DNA from: Prevotella histicola JCM 15637 = DNF00424
GTDB taxonomy: Bacteria > Bacteroidota > Bacteroidia > Bacteroidales > Bacteroidaceae
Direction of reading: 5' to 3'
Assembly: GCF_000613925.1 (NCBI RefSeq)
Contig: NZ_BAJX01000018.1
Location: 1 to 58,350, forward strand
Length of the DNA: 58,350 nt
Shown here: piece after piece, positions 44,447-54,922 of the stretch
Numbering within the stretch: position 1 is the first letter of the stretch
How the letters are laid out: the number at the start of each line of letters is the position of its first letter
Made by a program: the position numbers and the translations under genes
Notes under the pieces: generated by a model
What the model was told of the DNA's origin: nothing
What the model saw: only the letters and a program-made list of their open reading frames with translations
Databases searched by the model: none

Positions 44447-44556
44447 AAAAGGTGCCCTTTTGAGTCTCAAAAGGGCACCTTTTGCATGCTAAAAGGGCAT
44501 CTTTTACAATGCAAAAGGGCGTCTTTTACAATGCAAAAGAGCACCTATTGCAAAGT
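44447..44556. repeat. 22-bp-period tandem array (array F)
   Basis: Exactly five 22-bp units (44447, 44469, 44491, 44513, 44535). Core AAAAGGGCRTCTTTT with arms AAAAG/CTTTT and a 7-bp linker; the first unit is in reverse orientation (AAAAGGTGCCCTTTT). It lies between paralogue 2 and the convergent nucleoside kinase gene. Array G (56999-57108) has the same core. A 79-codon ORF over this stretch is an artefact of the repeat. The 335-bp gap has no gene. Confidence 0.88.
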
Positions 44557-44610
44557 GGAAGGTGAATAATCTTTACAGTATCTATCCTCCCTGCTCTTTT
44601 AAAGGGGTAT

Positions 44611-46272
44611 TTAATATTTAAAAGAACTACCACCTAAGAACTCTCTTAGCAGTGATGTTGGAGGAAGATCACGGAACGGTAGCGGTGCAAAGTACTTGAG
44701 GAACTTGCGCAGACGGTAAGCCTCGGCATATTCTTCACAGTTCTCTGGCACCTGTTCCAACACTTCTTCAGCTTGCGGTTTGATGACGGCAAGCTCAAAG
44801 AGCATAGCTGTATTGAACATGACATCCGCCTGTTCTTGATAGGGGAAGATCCATTTGTTTTCACCAGCACGCACACTTGGCCACCGATGGATGGTCTCTT
44901 CAGCTGAACAACCACGGTATTTATAGTCGCGCACAATGCGTCGTAACAATCGGTTATCCGTCGTTGGGATGTAGTTATGATTGTCTAAGAGAATGGTTGT
45001 GAGGGCTGAAGCATAGATCTTAAACTTCTTTTCGTTGGCTATTTGTTCTGTTAGTAATGGGTTCAAGGCATGGATTCCTTCCACTACCAACACGTTATTC
45101 TCTTCAAGATGCAGCTTCTTACCACTCTTTTCACTCGTCCCTGTCTGGAAATTATACTTGGGTAGCTCCACCTCTTCACCACGGAAGAGCGCATTGAACT
45201 GTTCGTTTATCAACGGGATGTTCAGTGCATAGATACTCTCATAGTCAAGTTCTCCATTCTCATCTTTCGGTGTGTCGTGTCGATTGACGAAGTAATCATC
45301 CAGAGAAATCTGTACGGGTTTCACTCCACTTGCCAGGAGTTGCACGGACAAACGCTTGCAGAAGGTGGTCTTTCCGCTTGATGATGGACCGGCAATAAGA
45401 ACGACTTTGATGTTCTTTTTCTCTGCTATGGTGTCGGCAATCTGTGATATTTTCTTTTCTTGTAACGCCTCACTGACGTTGATAAGGTCAGTTGAAAAGC
45501 CATTCTTTACGCCTTCATTGAAGTCGCCAACCGTCCTTATACCAAGAATACTCTGCCATCTGTGGTGCTCTTTGAACACCTCAAACATCTTGTCTTGCCG
45601 TACGAGCTCGCCTAATTTGGTTGGGTCCTGCGTGGAAGGGATGCGGAGAAGGATACCATCAAAGTAGGGTTCCAGTCCAAAGAGACGTAACTGTGCGGTG
45701 TTCGTTAGCATAGAACCGTAGTAATAATCCTTATAATCATCTAGGATATAATAGACACTATAGAGTGATCCACTGCTGCGTAAGAGCTTCGCTTTCTGCT
45801 CATCGCCTAACGTAGTGAATATCTTTATGGCATCTTCAGTTGTTGTTTCAAAACGCTGAATAGGCATCTTGGCGTTGATAATCTCCTGCATTCGAGTACG
45901 GATTCGGTCTATATCTTCTGTCGTAATAGGGCGTCCGAGCTTTATGTTACAGTAATAACCATTCGACACAGGGATGTCTATGACAACTTTACTGCCTGCA
46001 TAGAGGTCGTGAACGGCTTTACAAAGCACCATGAACAGTGATCGGGTGTAGGTCCGGATACCTGATGGTGACTGCAAGTCGAGGAACTCTATGTCCTTAT
46101 TATGATAGACACGGTAGTGTAATCCTTCTACCTTATTATTTACTTTTGCACTCACTGGCTCATAAGGTAATTGCAGATTAATTTCCTTATAAATGTCAGA
46201 AAGTGTACTTCCCATTGGGACTTCTTGAGTTTTTTTATTATTTTTGCAGCGGATTTGCAGTACTTGTTTCAT
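44611..46272 (-). CDS. nucleoside kinase with N-terminal TGS-like and ThrRS-like domains (uridine kinase family)
   Basis: 553 aa. N-terminal TGS-like domain (about 1-60), then a region like the ThrRS second additional domain (about 80-240), then a C-terminal P-loop kinase. Walker A is GPSSSGKTTF (near 294-303), followed by VQISLDDYFVNR, LPKYNFQTG and VLVVEGIHALNP, all uridine/phosphoribulokinase-family features. It likely phosphorylates a nucleoside with ATP. The same fusion is widespread in Bacteroidota and Clostridia. Monocistronic. Confidence 0.87.
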   Translation of the reverse strand: MKQVLQIRCKNNKKTQEVPMGSTLSDIYKEINLQLPYEPVSAKVNNKVEGLHYRVYHNKDIEFLDLQSPSGIRTYTRSLFMVLCKAVHDLYAGSKVVIDIPVSNGYYCNIKLGRPITTEDIDRIRTRMQEIINAKMPIQRFETTTEDAIKIFTTLGDEQKAKLLRSSGSLYSVYYILDDYKDYYYGSMLTNTAQLRLFGLEPYFDGILLRIPSTQDPTKLGELVRQDKMFEVFKEHHRWQSILGIRTVGDFNEGVKNGFSTDLINVSEALQEKKISQIADTIAEKKNIKVVLIAGPSSSGKTTFCKRLSVQLLASGVKPVQISLDDYFVNRHDTPKDENGELDYESIYALNIPLINEQFNALFRGEEVELPKYNFQTGTSEKSGKKLHLEENNVLVVEGIHALNPLLTEQIANEKKFKIYASALTTILLDNHNYIPTTDNRLLRRIVRDYKYRGCSAEETIHRWPSVRAGENKWIFPYQEQADVMFNTAMLFELAVIKPQAEEVLEQVPENCEEYAEAYRLRKFLKYFAPLPFRDLPPTSLLREFLGGSSFKY

Positions 46273-46390
46273 TGCTAATCAGGATTAATTTGTCGGTGGA
46301 CAATAGCGTCCGGCTGTTTAAAACGGTTGGTAAAATTAGAGAAAGTTTCGCAGATTCCCAAAAGATATACATCACAAATTAATATAATAT

Positions 46391-48100
46391 ATGTCGGTTT
46401 GGATACTTTTTAAGCTCATTGGTGCATTGGCATTGCTGATGTTCGGTATGAAATCAATGAGCGAAAGCTTGCAGAAGATGGCAGGCCCGCAGTTGCGTCA
46501 CGTCCTTGGCGCAATGACTACTAATCGTTTTACAGGAATTCTTACAGGTACTTTCATTACAGCTGCCGTGCAATCATCAACCGCAACGACGGTGATGACG
46601 GTGAGTTTTGTGAATGCCGGACTCCTAACCCTTGTGCAAGCCATATCGGTTATCATGGGTGCAAACATCGGAACGACGCTTACGGCATGGATCATGTCAG
46701 CTGGTTTCTCGTTTAACATCACTGATTTTGTGTGGCCAGCATTCTTCATTGGTATCGTATTAATCTATTCAAAGCGACGTAAACTGATAGGAGATTTCCT
46801 CTTCGGTATATCCTTTATGTTCCTCGGATTGGGCACATTGCGCCAGGCAGGGATTGATATGGACCTTGGACATACGCCAGCTGTGCTGCAATTCTTTAGC
46901 CAGTTTGATCCGCAGAGCTTCATTACAACCATTGTTTTCCTGCTTATTGGTAGTGTTTTGACGATGTGTGTGCAGAGTTCTGCTGCTATTATGGCCATCA
47001 CAATGATTCTTTGTTCAACGGGAGTGTTGCCTATTTATCAGGGTATCGCACTGGTAATGGGTGAGAATATTGGTACAACGGTGACTTCAAACCTTGCTGC
47101 TCTCACAGCAAACACGCAGGCACGGCGAGCTGCTATGGCGCATATGGTGTTCAATGTCTTCGGTGTTGTATGGGTATTGTGTGTCTTCCATCCTTTCGTT
47201 GATATGATTTGTGGATGGGTAGGATATGATGTTACTATGCCAAAGGGTGCTCCTGGCTTTGCTGCCAATGCTGCTAAGCTGAGCTTTGTGCTTGCTGCTT
47301 TCCACACAACGTTCAACATTGCCAATACGCTTATCCTCGTTGGACCTATCAAATACTTGGAGAAACTGGTTTGTATCATCATCAAGCCGAAGGCAAACAA
47401 GGACGAAGACGAGTTCCGTCTACACTTTATTCAGGTTGGAATCATGAAGACTCCAGAGCTCTCAGTGCTTGAAGCATCAAAGGAAATCAAGTCGTTTGCC
47501 GAGCGTATCCAGCGTATGTTTGGTATGGTAAGGGAGTTACTTGTTGAACAGGATGCCGACAAGTTCAATAAGCTTTATACACGTGTTGAGAAGTATGAGG
47601 GTATCTCTGACAATATGGAAATAGAGATAGCGAAGTATCTGGATCAGGTAAGTAACGCTCATTTGAGTGATGAAACAAAGGATAAGGTACGCTCTATGCT
47701 GCGTGAGATATCAGAGCTTGAGAGTATCGGTGATGCTTGTTTCAATATTGCACGTACGGAGAACAGACGCTTCAAGGGCAAGGAAGACTTCACGGAAGAG
47801 CAATATGAGCACATGCATCAGATGTTCGAACTGACGGATGATGCCCTCACTCAGATGAATAAAATCCTTGTTGGACATCGTCAAGATAATGATGTTAACC
47901 GCTCATTCAATATAGAGAATGAGATAAATAACTATCGAAACCAGTTGCGTTCACAGAATATCAATGACGTAAATGACCACAAGTACACCTATGCCATTGG
48001 TACAATGTATATGGATATCATACAAGAGTGTGAGAAATTGGGCGACTATGTCGTGAATGTTGTTGAGGCTCGAATGGGCGTAAAGCAGCAAGGTGCGTAG
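46391..48100 (+). CDS. Na/Pi cotransporter family protein with PhoU-like domain (1)
   Basis: 569 aa. The N-terminal PNaS transporter domain (about 1-330) has two inverted QSS repeats: AAVQSSTATTVMTVSFVNAG and CVQSSAAIMAITMILCSTG, each followed by GANIGTT or GENIGTT. The C-terminal cytoplasmic PhoU-like helical domain spans about 350-560. Such proteins import phosphate with sodium and may regulate phosphate or potassium status. A second, very similar gene follows in tandem. No phosphate two-component genes lie nearby. Confidence 0.9.
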   Translation: MSVWILFKLIGALALLMFGMKSMSESLQKMAGPQLRHVLGAMTTNRFTGILTGTFITAAVQSSTATTVMTVSFVNAGLLTLVQAISVIMGANIGTTLTAWIMSAGFSFNITDFVWPAFFIGIVLIYSKRRKLIGDFLFGISFMFLGLGTLRQAGIDMDLGHTPAVLQFFSQFDPQSFITTIVFLLIGSVLTMCVQSSAAIMAITMILCSTGVLPIYQGIALVMGENIGTTVTSNLAALTANTQARRAAMAHMVFNVFGVVWVLCVFHPFVDMICGWVGYDVTMPKGAPGFAANAAKLSFVLAAFHTTFNIANTLILVGPIKYLEKLVCIIIKPKANKDEDEFRLHFIQVGIMKTPELSVLEASKEIKSFAERIQRMFGMVRELLVEQDADKFNKLYTRVEKYEGISDNMEIEIAKYLDQVSNAHLSDETKDKVRSMLREISELESIGDACFNIARTENRRFKGKEDFTEEQYEHMHQMFELTDDALTQMNKILVGHRQDNDVNRSFNIENEINNYRNQLRSQNINDVNDHKYTYAIGTMYMDIIQECEKLGDYVVNVVEARMGVKQQGA

Positions 48101-48146
48101 GAAAAGGCATTCGTTTTTTTAGTTAAAAAACGAATACACAAAAATA

Positions 48147-48184
48147 AAAGACCTCTCTTTTCTTTATGAAAGGGAGGTCTTTTC
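48147..48184 (+). terminator. intrinsic terminator between the Na/Pi genes
   Basis: AAAAGACCTCTCTTT/AAAGGGAGGTCTTTT stem. A further AT-rich hairpin (ATTCGTTTTTT/AAAAAACGAAT) lies at 48109-48134 just before it. The next promoter starts immediately after. Confidence 0.8.
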
Positions 48185-48185
48185 G

Positions 48186-48193
48186 TATATTTG
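48186..48193 (+). promoter_or_regulatory. -7 element of the second Na/Pi gene
   Basis: TATATTTG directly behind the terminator and 85 bp before the ATG at 48278. Confidence 0.55.
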
Positions 48194-48277
48194 CAGATGA
48201 AAATAGAGTTATATAAGGATAGGATATACTATTCAATTAACCCCTGAATTCAAAGTCAATAACATTATATTTTATTC

Positions 48278-49978
48278 ATGACTACAAGCGACTATCTTAT
48301 TGTTTTTATGAAGATTCTCGGCTCTTTAGCCTTGTTAATCTACGGAATGAAGGTTATGAGCGAGGCTTTACAGAAGATGGCAGCTCGCAATTACGCCATA
48401 TTCTCGGTGCAATGACCACTAATCGTTTCACGGGAATGCTTACCGGAACCTTTATCACTTGTGCTGTGCAATCGTCATCAGCAACAACTGTTATGACGGT
48501 AAGCTTTGTGAATGCCGGACTTCTTACCCTTGCGCAGGCTATTTCGGTCATTATGGGTGCCAATATTGGTACAACACTCACGGCATGGATCATGTCTTTC
48601 GGTTTCAATGTCGACCTTACGTTGGTTGTCTTCCCTGCTTTCTTCCTTGGAATCATCCTCATTTACAGTAAGAGACGCCGTTATGTGGGTGATTTCCTCT
48701 TTGGTATTGCCTTTCTTTTCTTTGCTCTTGTGCTGTTGAGTAGTGCTGGTAAGGCACTCGATCTGGAGCATAATCCAGCTGCTATAGAGTTCTTTAAGTC
48801 GTTTGATACCAGTAGTCACCTTACAATTATCATCTTTTTGCTCATCGGAACACTTATCACTTGTATCGTACAGAGCTCTGCTGCGGTGATGGCTATCACT
48901 ATCTTGCTTTGTTCAACGGGTGTATTACCGATTTATCTGGGTATTGCCTTGGTGATGGGAGAGAACATCGGGACAACGGCAACAGTCAATCTTGCTGCCC
49001 TCGGAGCCAACACTCAAGCACGGCGTGCAGCCTTTGCCCACCTGCTTTTCAATGTCTTTGGAGTTGTTTGGGTGCTCTGTTTGTTCTATCCTTTCGTCGA
49101 TATGGTGTGCCGGATGGTGGGTTATGCCCCAGAGAACACTACGTTGTCTGCCGCACAAAAGGCTACTATCCTCTATTGTGCTTGCTATGTTCCATACATG
49201 TTTCAATGTTTGCAACACTGCAGTCCTCATTTGGTTCATCCCACAGATGGAACGTGTGGTATGTTGGATCATCAAACCGAAGGCAAACAAGGAGGATGAT
49301 GAGTTCCGGCTACGCTTTATCCAGGCTGGTATCATGAAGACTCCGGAGCTATCTGTGCTGGAAGCATCCAAAGAGATACATGCTTATGCGGAGTTTACAC
49401 AGCACATGTTCGGGATGGTTCGTGACCTTCTGACGATTAAAGAAGATGATACTTTTGAACAACTTTTCGACCGTATTGATAAGTATGAGGACCGTTCAGA
49501 TGATATGGAGGTGGAGATTGCAAAGTATTTGGACCAAGTCAGCGATGCTCATCTTAGTGATGATACGAAGGAAAAGGTACGTCAGATGCTGCGTGAGATA
49601 AGCGAAATTGAGAGTATTGGTGACTCTTGCCTGCATATAGCACGTACGATTGGGCGCAGACGTGCGGCAAAAGAAGAGTTTACAGAGGCTCAGCTTGATA
49701 ACATCAATCAGATGTTCGAACTGGTAGATGACGCCTTGACGCAGATGGGAGCAGTACTTGTCAAGCATAAGAATGAGGTAAATGTCGACCGTTCGTTCAC
49801 TATGGAGAATCAGATTAACAACTATCGAAGCCAGCTTCGTACGCAGAATATCACGGATGTGAACGATCATAAGTACACATATACCATCGGTACAATGTAT
49901 ATGGACATCATTCAGGAGTGTGAGAGGTTAGGAGACTTCATTATAAATGTGGTTCAAGCACGTATGTGTATGAAGTGA
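48278..49978 (+). CDS. Na/Pi cotransporter family protein with PhoU-like domain (2), two compensating frameshifts
   Basis: About 566 aa once repaired; a close paralogue of the preceding gene. The start MTTSDYLIVFMKILGSLALL is in frame with the end, but the middle is one frame off. First break near 48381-48384: a missing G in GCAGGCTCG (KMAGSQLRHILGAM expected). Second break near 49170-49171: an extra C, where ATC-TCT-ATT gives ISIVLAMFHTCFNV. QSS motifs (CAVQSSSATTVMTVSF; CIVQSSAAVMAI) and the PhoU-like domain are intact. Two opposite 1-bp shifts 790 bp apart suggest sequence error or a dying duplicate. Confidence 0.8.
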
Positions 49979-50000
49979 TTGATAAAGAAATGGTAAGTGA

Positions 50001-50036
50001 AACGGACAATAGACTGGTGCCTATTGTCCGTTTTTT
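50001..50036 (+). terminator. intrinsic terminator after the Na/Pi pair
   Basis: AACGGACAATAG/CTATTGTCCGTT stem with an 8-base loop and a run of six T. Confidence 0.87.
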
Positions 50037-50163
50037 CATGCTTCCAGCTTACGTTCTAGCATTGTTCCCACCTGATGATGTCTCATGTCTTGAGTAGTAA
50101 TTGGTATCTCATTATCCATTTAAAGATGATGAAATAATACACATCTCTTCGTCTTTCATCAAT

Positions 50164-50263
50164 GTGTTGATGCTTAGCACATGTGGTGCTGACGCCTAGC
50201 ACGTGTGGTGTTGATGCTTAGCACATGTAGTGTTGATGCCTAGCACACATGGTGCGGATGTCC
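50164..50263. repeat. 22-bp-period tandem array (array C)
   Basis: Four full 22-bp units (50164, 50186, 50208, 50230) and a partial fifth. Core GTGTTGATGCTTAGCAC with arms GTGYT/AGCAC, same family as arrays A and B. It lies between the Na/Pi terminator and the pflB promoter. The rest of the 573-bp gap before pflB holds only that promoter. Confidence 0.88.
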
Positions 50264-50435
50264 AAATGGAATGTAATATATTATCAAGTATAAGAACATC
50301 TCGTATAAAAAAGGAGCTGGAACATATATAAAACAGAAGGATTTAGCCCATCCATGCGCAAACAAAGTACTCATTTGTAGGTATAATCTCATAACTTACG
50401 CCTCGATAATTCATTATTATATTTCTCTCAAAGTC

Positions 50436-50466
50436 TTGACATTATATTATTTTTTACCTAACTTTA
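50436..50466 (+). promoter_or_regulatory. probable promoter of pflB
   Basis: TTG at 50436-50438, a 20-bp gap, then TAACTTTA (one mismatch to TAnnTTTG) at 50459-50466, about 85 bp before the ATG. Confidence 0.5.
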
Positions 50467-50551
50467 CCCCCTGTATTTAGTCATGCTTTGTTGTGAAGAA
50501 CAACTATAGGCGTTTTAATTAAATCTTTCACATAATAAGAACCATACAATT

Positions 50552-52797
50552 ATGCAAAAGGCATGGAGGAATTTCGCTGGTGAGAAGTGGCTCGATGAGG
50601 TCAACATGCGCCAGTTTATCCAAGACAATTACACAAGTTATGATGGTGATGCTTCGTTCTTAGAGGAACCAACGGAAGCAACTAACAAACTCTGGGGACT
50701 ACTTAAAGACCTTCAGAAGCAGGAACGTGCTAAAGGAGGAGTCTTAGATATGGAGACAGAGGTGGTCTCTAGTATGACTGCTTATGGTCCTGGATATATC
50801 GGAGAAGGGACAAAAGAGTTGGAAAAGGTTGTCGGTCTGCAGACTGATAAGCCTTTAAAGCGTGCTTTTATGCCTTATGGTGGTATCAAAATGGCAGAAC
50901 AAGCTTGTACAACCTATGGCTATGAACCTTCTGAAAAGCTTCATGAAATCTTCACAAAGTACTGTAAAACGCACAATGATGGCGTCTTTGATGCTTATAC
51001 AGATGAGATGAAGCTTGTAAGACACAACCATATTCTTACAGGACTTCCCGACACTTACGGGCGAGGTCGTATCGTTGGAGACTATAGACGTGTAGCACTT
51101 TATGGTGTAGACTTCCTCATCAACGAGAAAGCAAAGGACCTTCGCAATTGCGGTGATGGTACGATGACAGAAGAAATCATCCGCTTACGTGAAGAAATAT
51201 CTATGCAGATAAAGGCTTTACGTGAGATGAAAGAGATGGCATCTATCTATGGTTATGACATATCTCAGCCTGCTAATGATGCAAGAGAGGCTGTTCAGTG
51301 GCTCTATTTCGGCTATCTTGCAGCTATAAAGACACAAAATGGTGCTGCAATGTCCGTTGGTCGCATCTCAACTTTCCTCGATATTTATATTCAACGAGAC
51401 TTACAAGAAGGTACACTTACGGAGAAAGAAGCGCAAGAGCTTATCGATCATCTGGTAATGAAGTTCCGAATGGTAAAATTCGCACGTATTCCTTCTTATA
51501 ATCAACTGTTCTCTGGCGATCCTGTATGGGCTACTTTGGAAGTTGCAGGATTAGGAATGGATGGTCGTTCAATGGTAACTAAGAACGACTTCCGCTTCCT
51601 TCACACGTTAGAAAACATGGGTCCTTCACCTGAACCGAACCTTACTGTCCTCTATAGTTCACGCCTTCCGAAGCATTTCAAGGACTATGCAGCAAAGATT
51701 TCCATCTCAACAAGCTCTATACAGTATGAGAATGATGACGTGATGCGTCCTATATGGGGTGATGATTATTCTATCTGTTGTTGTGTATCAGCTACACAGA
51801 CAGGAAAGGAAATGCAGTTCTTCGGAGCACGTGCGAACCTTGCAAAATGCCTTGTTTATGCTATTAGCGGTGGCGTTGATAGTAAGACGCGTGAGCAATG
51901 TGGACCAGCTTACCGCCCGATAGAGGGTGATGTGGTGACCTATGATGAGTTTATGCCTCGCTTTATGGATATGATGGAATGGCTGGCAGGTGTCTATGTG
52001 AACACTTTGAACCTCATACATTACATGCATGATAAGTACTTCTATGAGGCTGCAGAGCTTGCACTTATTGACACAGACGTACGTCGTACCTTCGCAACGG
52101 GTATCGCTGGCTTCAGTCATGTGGTCGATTCAATCTCTGCTATTAAGTATGCTAAGGTAAATATCATCCGTGATGAGACAGGATTCCCTATAGAATTCAA
52201 GACAGAAGGAGACTTCCCGCGTTACGGAAATGATGATGATCGTGCTGATGATATTGCTGTTTGGTTGCTTAAAACTTTCATGAATATGATTCGTAAACAC
52301 CACACTTATCGTCATTCTGAGCCAACAACAAGTATTCTTACCATTACTTCGAACGTTGTATATGGTAAGTTTACGGGTAATATGCCTGATGGTAGACCAG
52401 CTGGTGCACCGTTAGCTCCAGGTGCAAACCCATCATATGGTGCTGAACAGAACGGCTTATTGGCATCTTTGAATTCAACAGCTAAGCTTCCATATGAGTA
52501 TGCTTTGGATGGAATCTCCAATACACAGACCATCAGCCAGATGCTCTTGGACATGATGAAGCGGAACGTGTCAACACGCTTGTTGGTGTAATGGATGGTT
52601 ATTTCAACCGGGGTGCACACCATTTGAATGTAAATGTCTTCGGAGTTGACAAGCTCATTGATTGTATGGAACATCCGGAGAAGGAGGAATATGCCAACTT
52701 TACCATTCGTGTCAGTGGTTATGCTGTGAAGTTTATCGACCTTACACGTGAGCAGCAGTTGGATGTTATTGCTCGTCGTGCACATGGATCAATGTAG
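50552..52797 (+). CDS. pflB: formate C-acetyltransferase (pyruvate formate-lyase), frameshifted
   Basis: About 748 aa once repaired, full length for PflB. Converts pyruvate and CoA to acetyl-CoA and formate under anaerobic conditions. Active-site cysteines are in [20 protein letters not shown] (near 409), the glycyl radical loop is RVSGYAVKF close to the C-terminus, and [19 protein letters not shown] is conserved. The frame breaks near 52536-52539: AGC-CCA-GAT-GCT gives [19 protein letters not shown], but one C of CCC is missing and the frame ends early at 52591. pflA follows 49 bp downstream. Confidence 0.9.
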
Positions 52798-52846
52798 AGT
52801 GGACAGTAAAAGAACAGATCTTTCAGACTTTCCGACTACTGAAACG

Positions 52847-53566
52847 ATGCTTCGGGTACACTCCGTTGAGTCGTTCGGGTCGGTTGATGGACCAGGTATT
52901 CGATTCGTAATCTTCCTTAAGGGGTGCGCAATGCGGTGCCGATACTGTCACAATCCAGATACTTGGGACAGGGCGGGGGGTAACCTCCGCTCTGTTGATG
53001 ATGTCCTATCCCAAGCTTTGAGATATAGAAGTTACTGGGGAGATAAGGGTGGAATCACCGTAAGTGGGGGTGAAGCTTTGCTACAAGTACGCCCATTAAC
53101 AGAGCTTTTTCGTAAGGCAAAAGCCTTAGGAGTCAATACTTGTCTTGATACTTCGGCACAACCGTTCAGCAGAAAGGAAAACTTTTTCCCTGCTTTTGAG
53201 CAATTGATGCACTTTACCGACTTGGTCTTACTTGATATAAAACACATTGATAGCGATGCCCATAAGCAACTTACTGGTTGGGATAACAGGGGCATTCTTG
53301 ATTGTGCCCGTTATCTTTCAGATATTCATAAGCCAGTATGGATAAGGTACGTATTAGTTCCTGGCATTAATGATGACGATGAGTCATTGCATCGGTATCG
53401 TGCTTTTCTTGATACATTGGACAATGTTGAGCGTGTTGAAGTTCTTCCTTATCATAGCTTAGGTGTATATAAATGGGAACAATTAGGGATTCCTTACACG
53501 CTTAAAGAGGTAGAACCGCCTACTGAAGAGAGCCTACGCCATGTGCGTAAGATACTGACAGAGTGA
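52847..53566 (+). CDS. pflA: pyruvate formate-lyase activating enzyme
   Basis: About 239 aa. Start chosen at ATG 52847 (MLRVHSVESFGSVDGPGIRF); an earlier ATG lies inside pflB. Radical SAM activase that generates the glycyl radical on PflB. Cluster motif CAMRCRYC (Cys27, 31, 34), then GGITVSGGEALLQ, LDIKHIDSDAHKQLTG and the end block VEVLPYHSLGVYKW. Length matches E. coli PflA. In one operon with pflB. Confidence 0.94.
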   Translation: MLRVHSVESFGSVDGPGIRFVIFLKGCAMRCRYCHNPDTWDRAGGNLRSVDDVLSQALRYRSYWGDKGGITVSGGEALLQVRPLTELFRKAKALGVNTCLDTSAQPFSRKENFFPAFEQLMHFTDLVLLDIKHIDSDAHKQLTGWDNRGILDCARYLSDIHKPVWIRYVLVPGINDDDESLHRYRAFLDTLDNVERVEVLPYHSLGVYKWEQLGIPYTLKEVEPPTEESLRHVRKILTE

Positions 53567-53762
53567 GAAATCGTAATAGGATTTTTGAGAATTAGCTATT
53601 GAAAAACACATCTTTTTATACCAATGAGACATAAGCTTCCCTGTGTTTTATGAGAGAATCTTATAGCATCTCCACGTATTTACTTATACTTTCGAATCAT
53701 TCGGAATGCCGTTTTTGATTGCTCGGAACGACATCCTAATTTGTATATGATGGATTTTTCTC

Positions 53763-53828
53763 TGTTCCTTCATGGTGAAACTTGTGTTCCTTCATAGTGA
53801 AACTTATGTTCCAACGTAGTGAAACTAA
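53763..53828. repeat. 22-bp-period tandem array (array H)
   Basis: Three 22-bp units (53763, 53785, 53807) with core GTTCCTTCATAGTGAAAC, partly dyad (TTCA/TGAA). A degenerate pair (CGGAATGCCG and CGGAACGACA) precedes at 53702-53735. It lies between the convergent pflA and hydrolase genes. The 390-bp gap has no gene. Confidence 0.75.
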
Positions 53829-53889
53829 TACTTTAAAGGGATAAAAAAGATATAAGACACGTACAGAATGAGTGTGTAATGGGTATAAA

Positions 53890-53915
53890 ACAAAAGCCGA
53901 ACGGTTAGTTCGGCT
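53890..53915 (-). terminator. terminator of the hydrolase gene
   Basis: On the minus strand, AGCCGAAC/GTTCGGCT with a 5-base loop followed by TTTTG; 41 bp beyond the stop codon. Confidence 0.75.
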
Positions 53916-53955
53916 CTGTTAGTTGTATGGGAAACTCTGTGCTAAGAGGGGGTGT

Positions 53956-54909
53956 TTAGTTGAAGTATTTGCTCACAAAAGCTTTTACTTTTGCCGTATA
54001 TTGCTCGGGATAATCCTTATAACTCTTTGCATGTTCCGAGTCTTTGGTGATCCAAAGTTCCTTGGGTTGAGGCTTAGCCTTATAGAGTGGATGCACCATC
54101 CATGAAGGAACGTAGGTGTCATTATCGCCATGTATGAAGAGCATAGGGCGGTGGCAGTGGGCAATCTGCCGTAATGAATTTGCTTCATAGAAGTTCCAAC
54201 CGTACTTCATCTGGCATAATTGGGAGGTAATAGGGAGCAAAGGGAACTCCGGAATGCCGAATTGTGCTTTGAGTTGATCAGCAAATTCGTCACGAACACT
54301 TGTGTATCCGCAGTCTTCTATGTAAGCTTTTACATACGATGGGACACCCTTATCACCCGAAACATTCATCGTTGTGGCTGCTCCCATGGATACTCCGTGC
54401 AACACAATGCGTGAAGGATGATGGCTGTCACGGAACATCCGCTCAGCAATGGGTATCCATTGTTCAATGTCTTTTCTGTCGTTCCAACCCATCTGGATGG
54501 CTTTCCCTTCGCTCTTCCCATGCCCATGGAGGTCGGGGAGGAGCACATTCATCCGCATCACCTTATTATATATATGGGCAAGATACAGCATTCCCAGTGC
54601 ATTGTCCTTGTATCCATGGATGCAAATGGCAGTCCTTCCGCAGGCAGAATCGCCTTTTAAGTAGAAAGCATGCGCCCGTAAGCCATTGCGAAGTTTGATG
54701 GTTGTGTCGCGTAAGGCATGCGATTGTCTGATACTGTCAAGCCATTGGCGCATAGAAGGGTATTCTTCTTGCAGCTTTTCCCATCGGTAGGCATAGCTGT
54801 GGGTACTGCTTTCTATGGAATAAGACAACATGTAAGCTGCCCCACCACCCATCACAAGGCATACTAACAGTGGGAGTATTATTAATGAGAGATAGACTTT
54901 CTTTCTCAT
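53956..54909 (-). CDS. membrane-anchored or secreted alpha/beta hydrolase
   Basis: About 317 aa from ATG 54909 (MRKKVYLSLIILPLLVCLVM, a signal anchor or signal peptide). The ATG at 54936 would add nine residues and overlap the upstream gene by 14 bp. Alpha/beta-hydrolase features: ICIHGYKDN (oxyanion His-Gly), nucleophile Ser in LHGVSMGAAT, acid Asp in IHGDNDTYVP and His in KDSEHAKSY. Similar proteins act as esterases or peptidases on small substrates; the substrate is unknown. Probably co-transcribed with the oxidoreductase gene. Confidence 0.82.
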   Translation of the reverse strand: MRKKVYLSLIILPLLVCLVMGGGAAYMLSYSIESSTHSYAYRWEKLQEEYPSMRQWLDSIRQSHALRDTTIKLRNGLRAHAFYLKGDSACGRTAICIHGYKDNALGMLYLAHIYNKVMRMNVLLPDLHGHGKSEGKAIQMGWNDRKDIEQWIPIAERMFRDSHHPSRIVLHGVSMGAATTMNVSGDKGVPSYVKAYIEDCGYTSVRDEFADQLKAQFGIPEFPLLPITSQLCQMKYGWNFYEANSLRQIAHCHRPMLFIHGDNDTYVPSWMVHPLYKAKPQPKELWITKDSEHAKSYKDYPEQYTAKVKAFVSKYFN

Positions 54910-54922
54910 TTTAACCGTATGG

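Noticed and set aside
44330..44569. 79-codon ORF on the plus strand
   Set aside because: It is the translation of array F (repeated KGHLLQCKRA-like words) and has no independent coding features.
48478..49371. Large ORFs antisense to or out of frame with the Na/Pi genes
   Set aside because: They are shadows of a membrane protein gene in other frames; only the frame with QSS motifs and the PhoU-like domain has family features.
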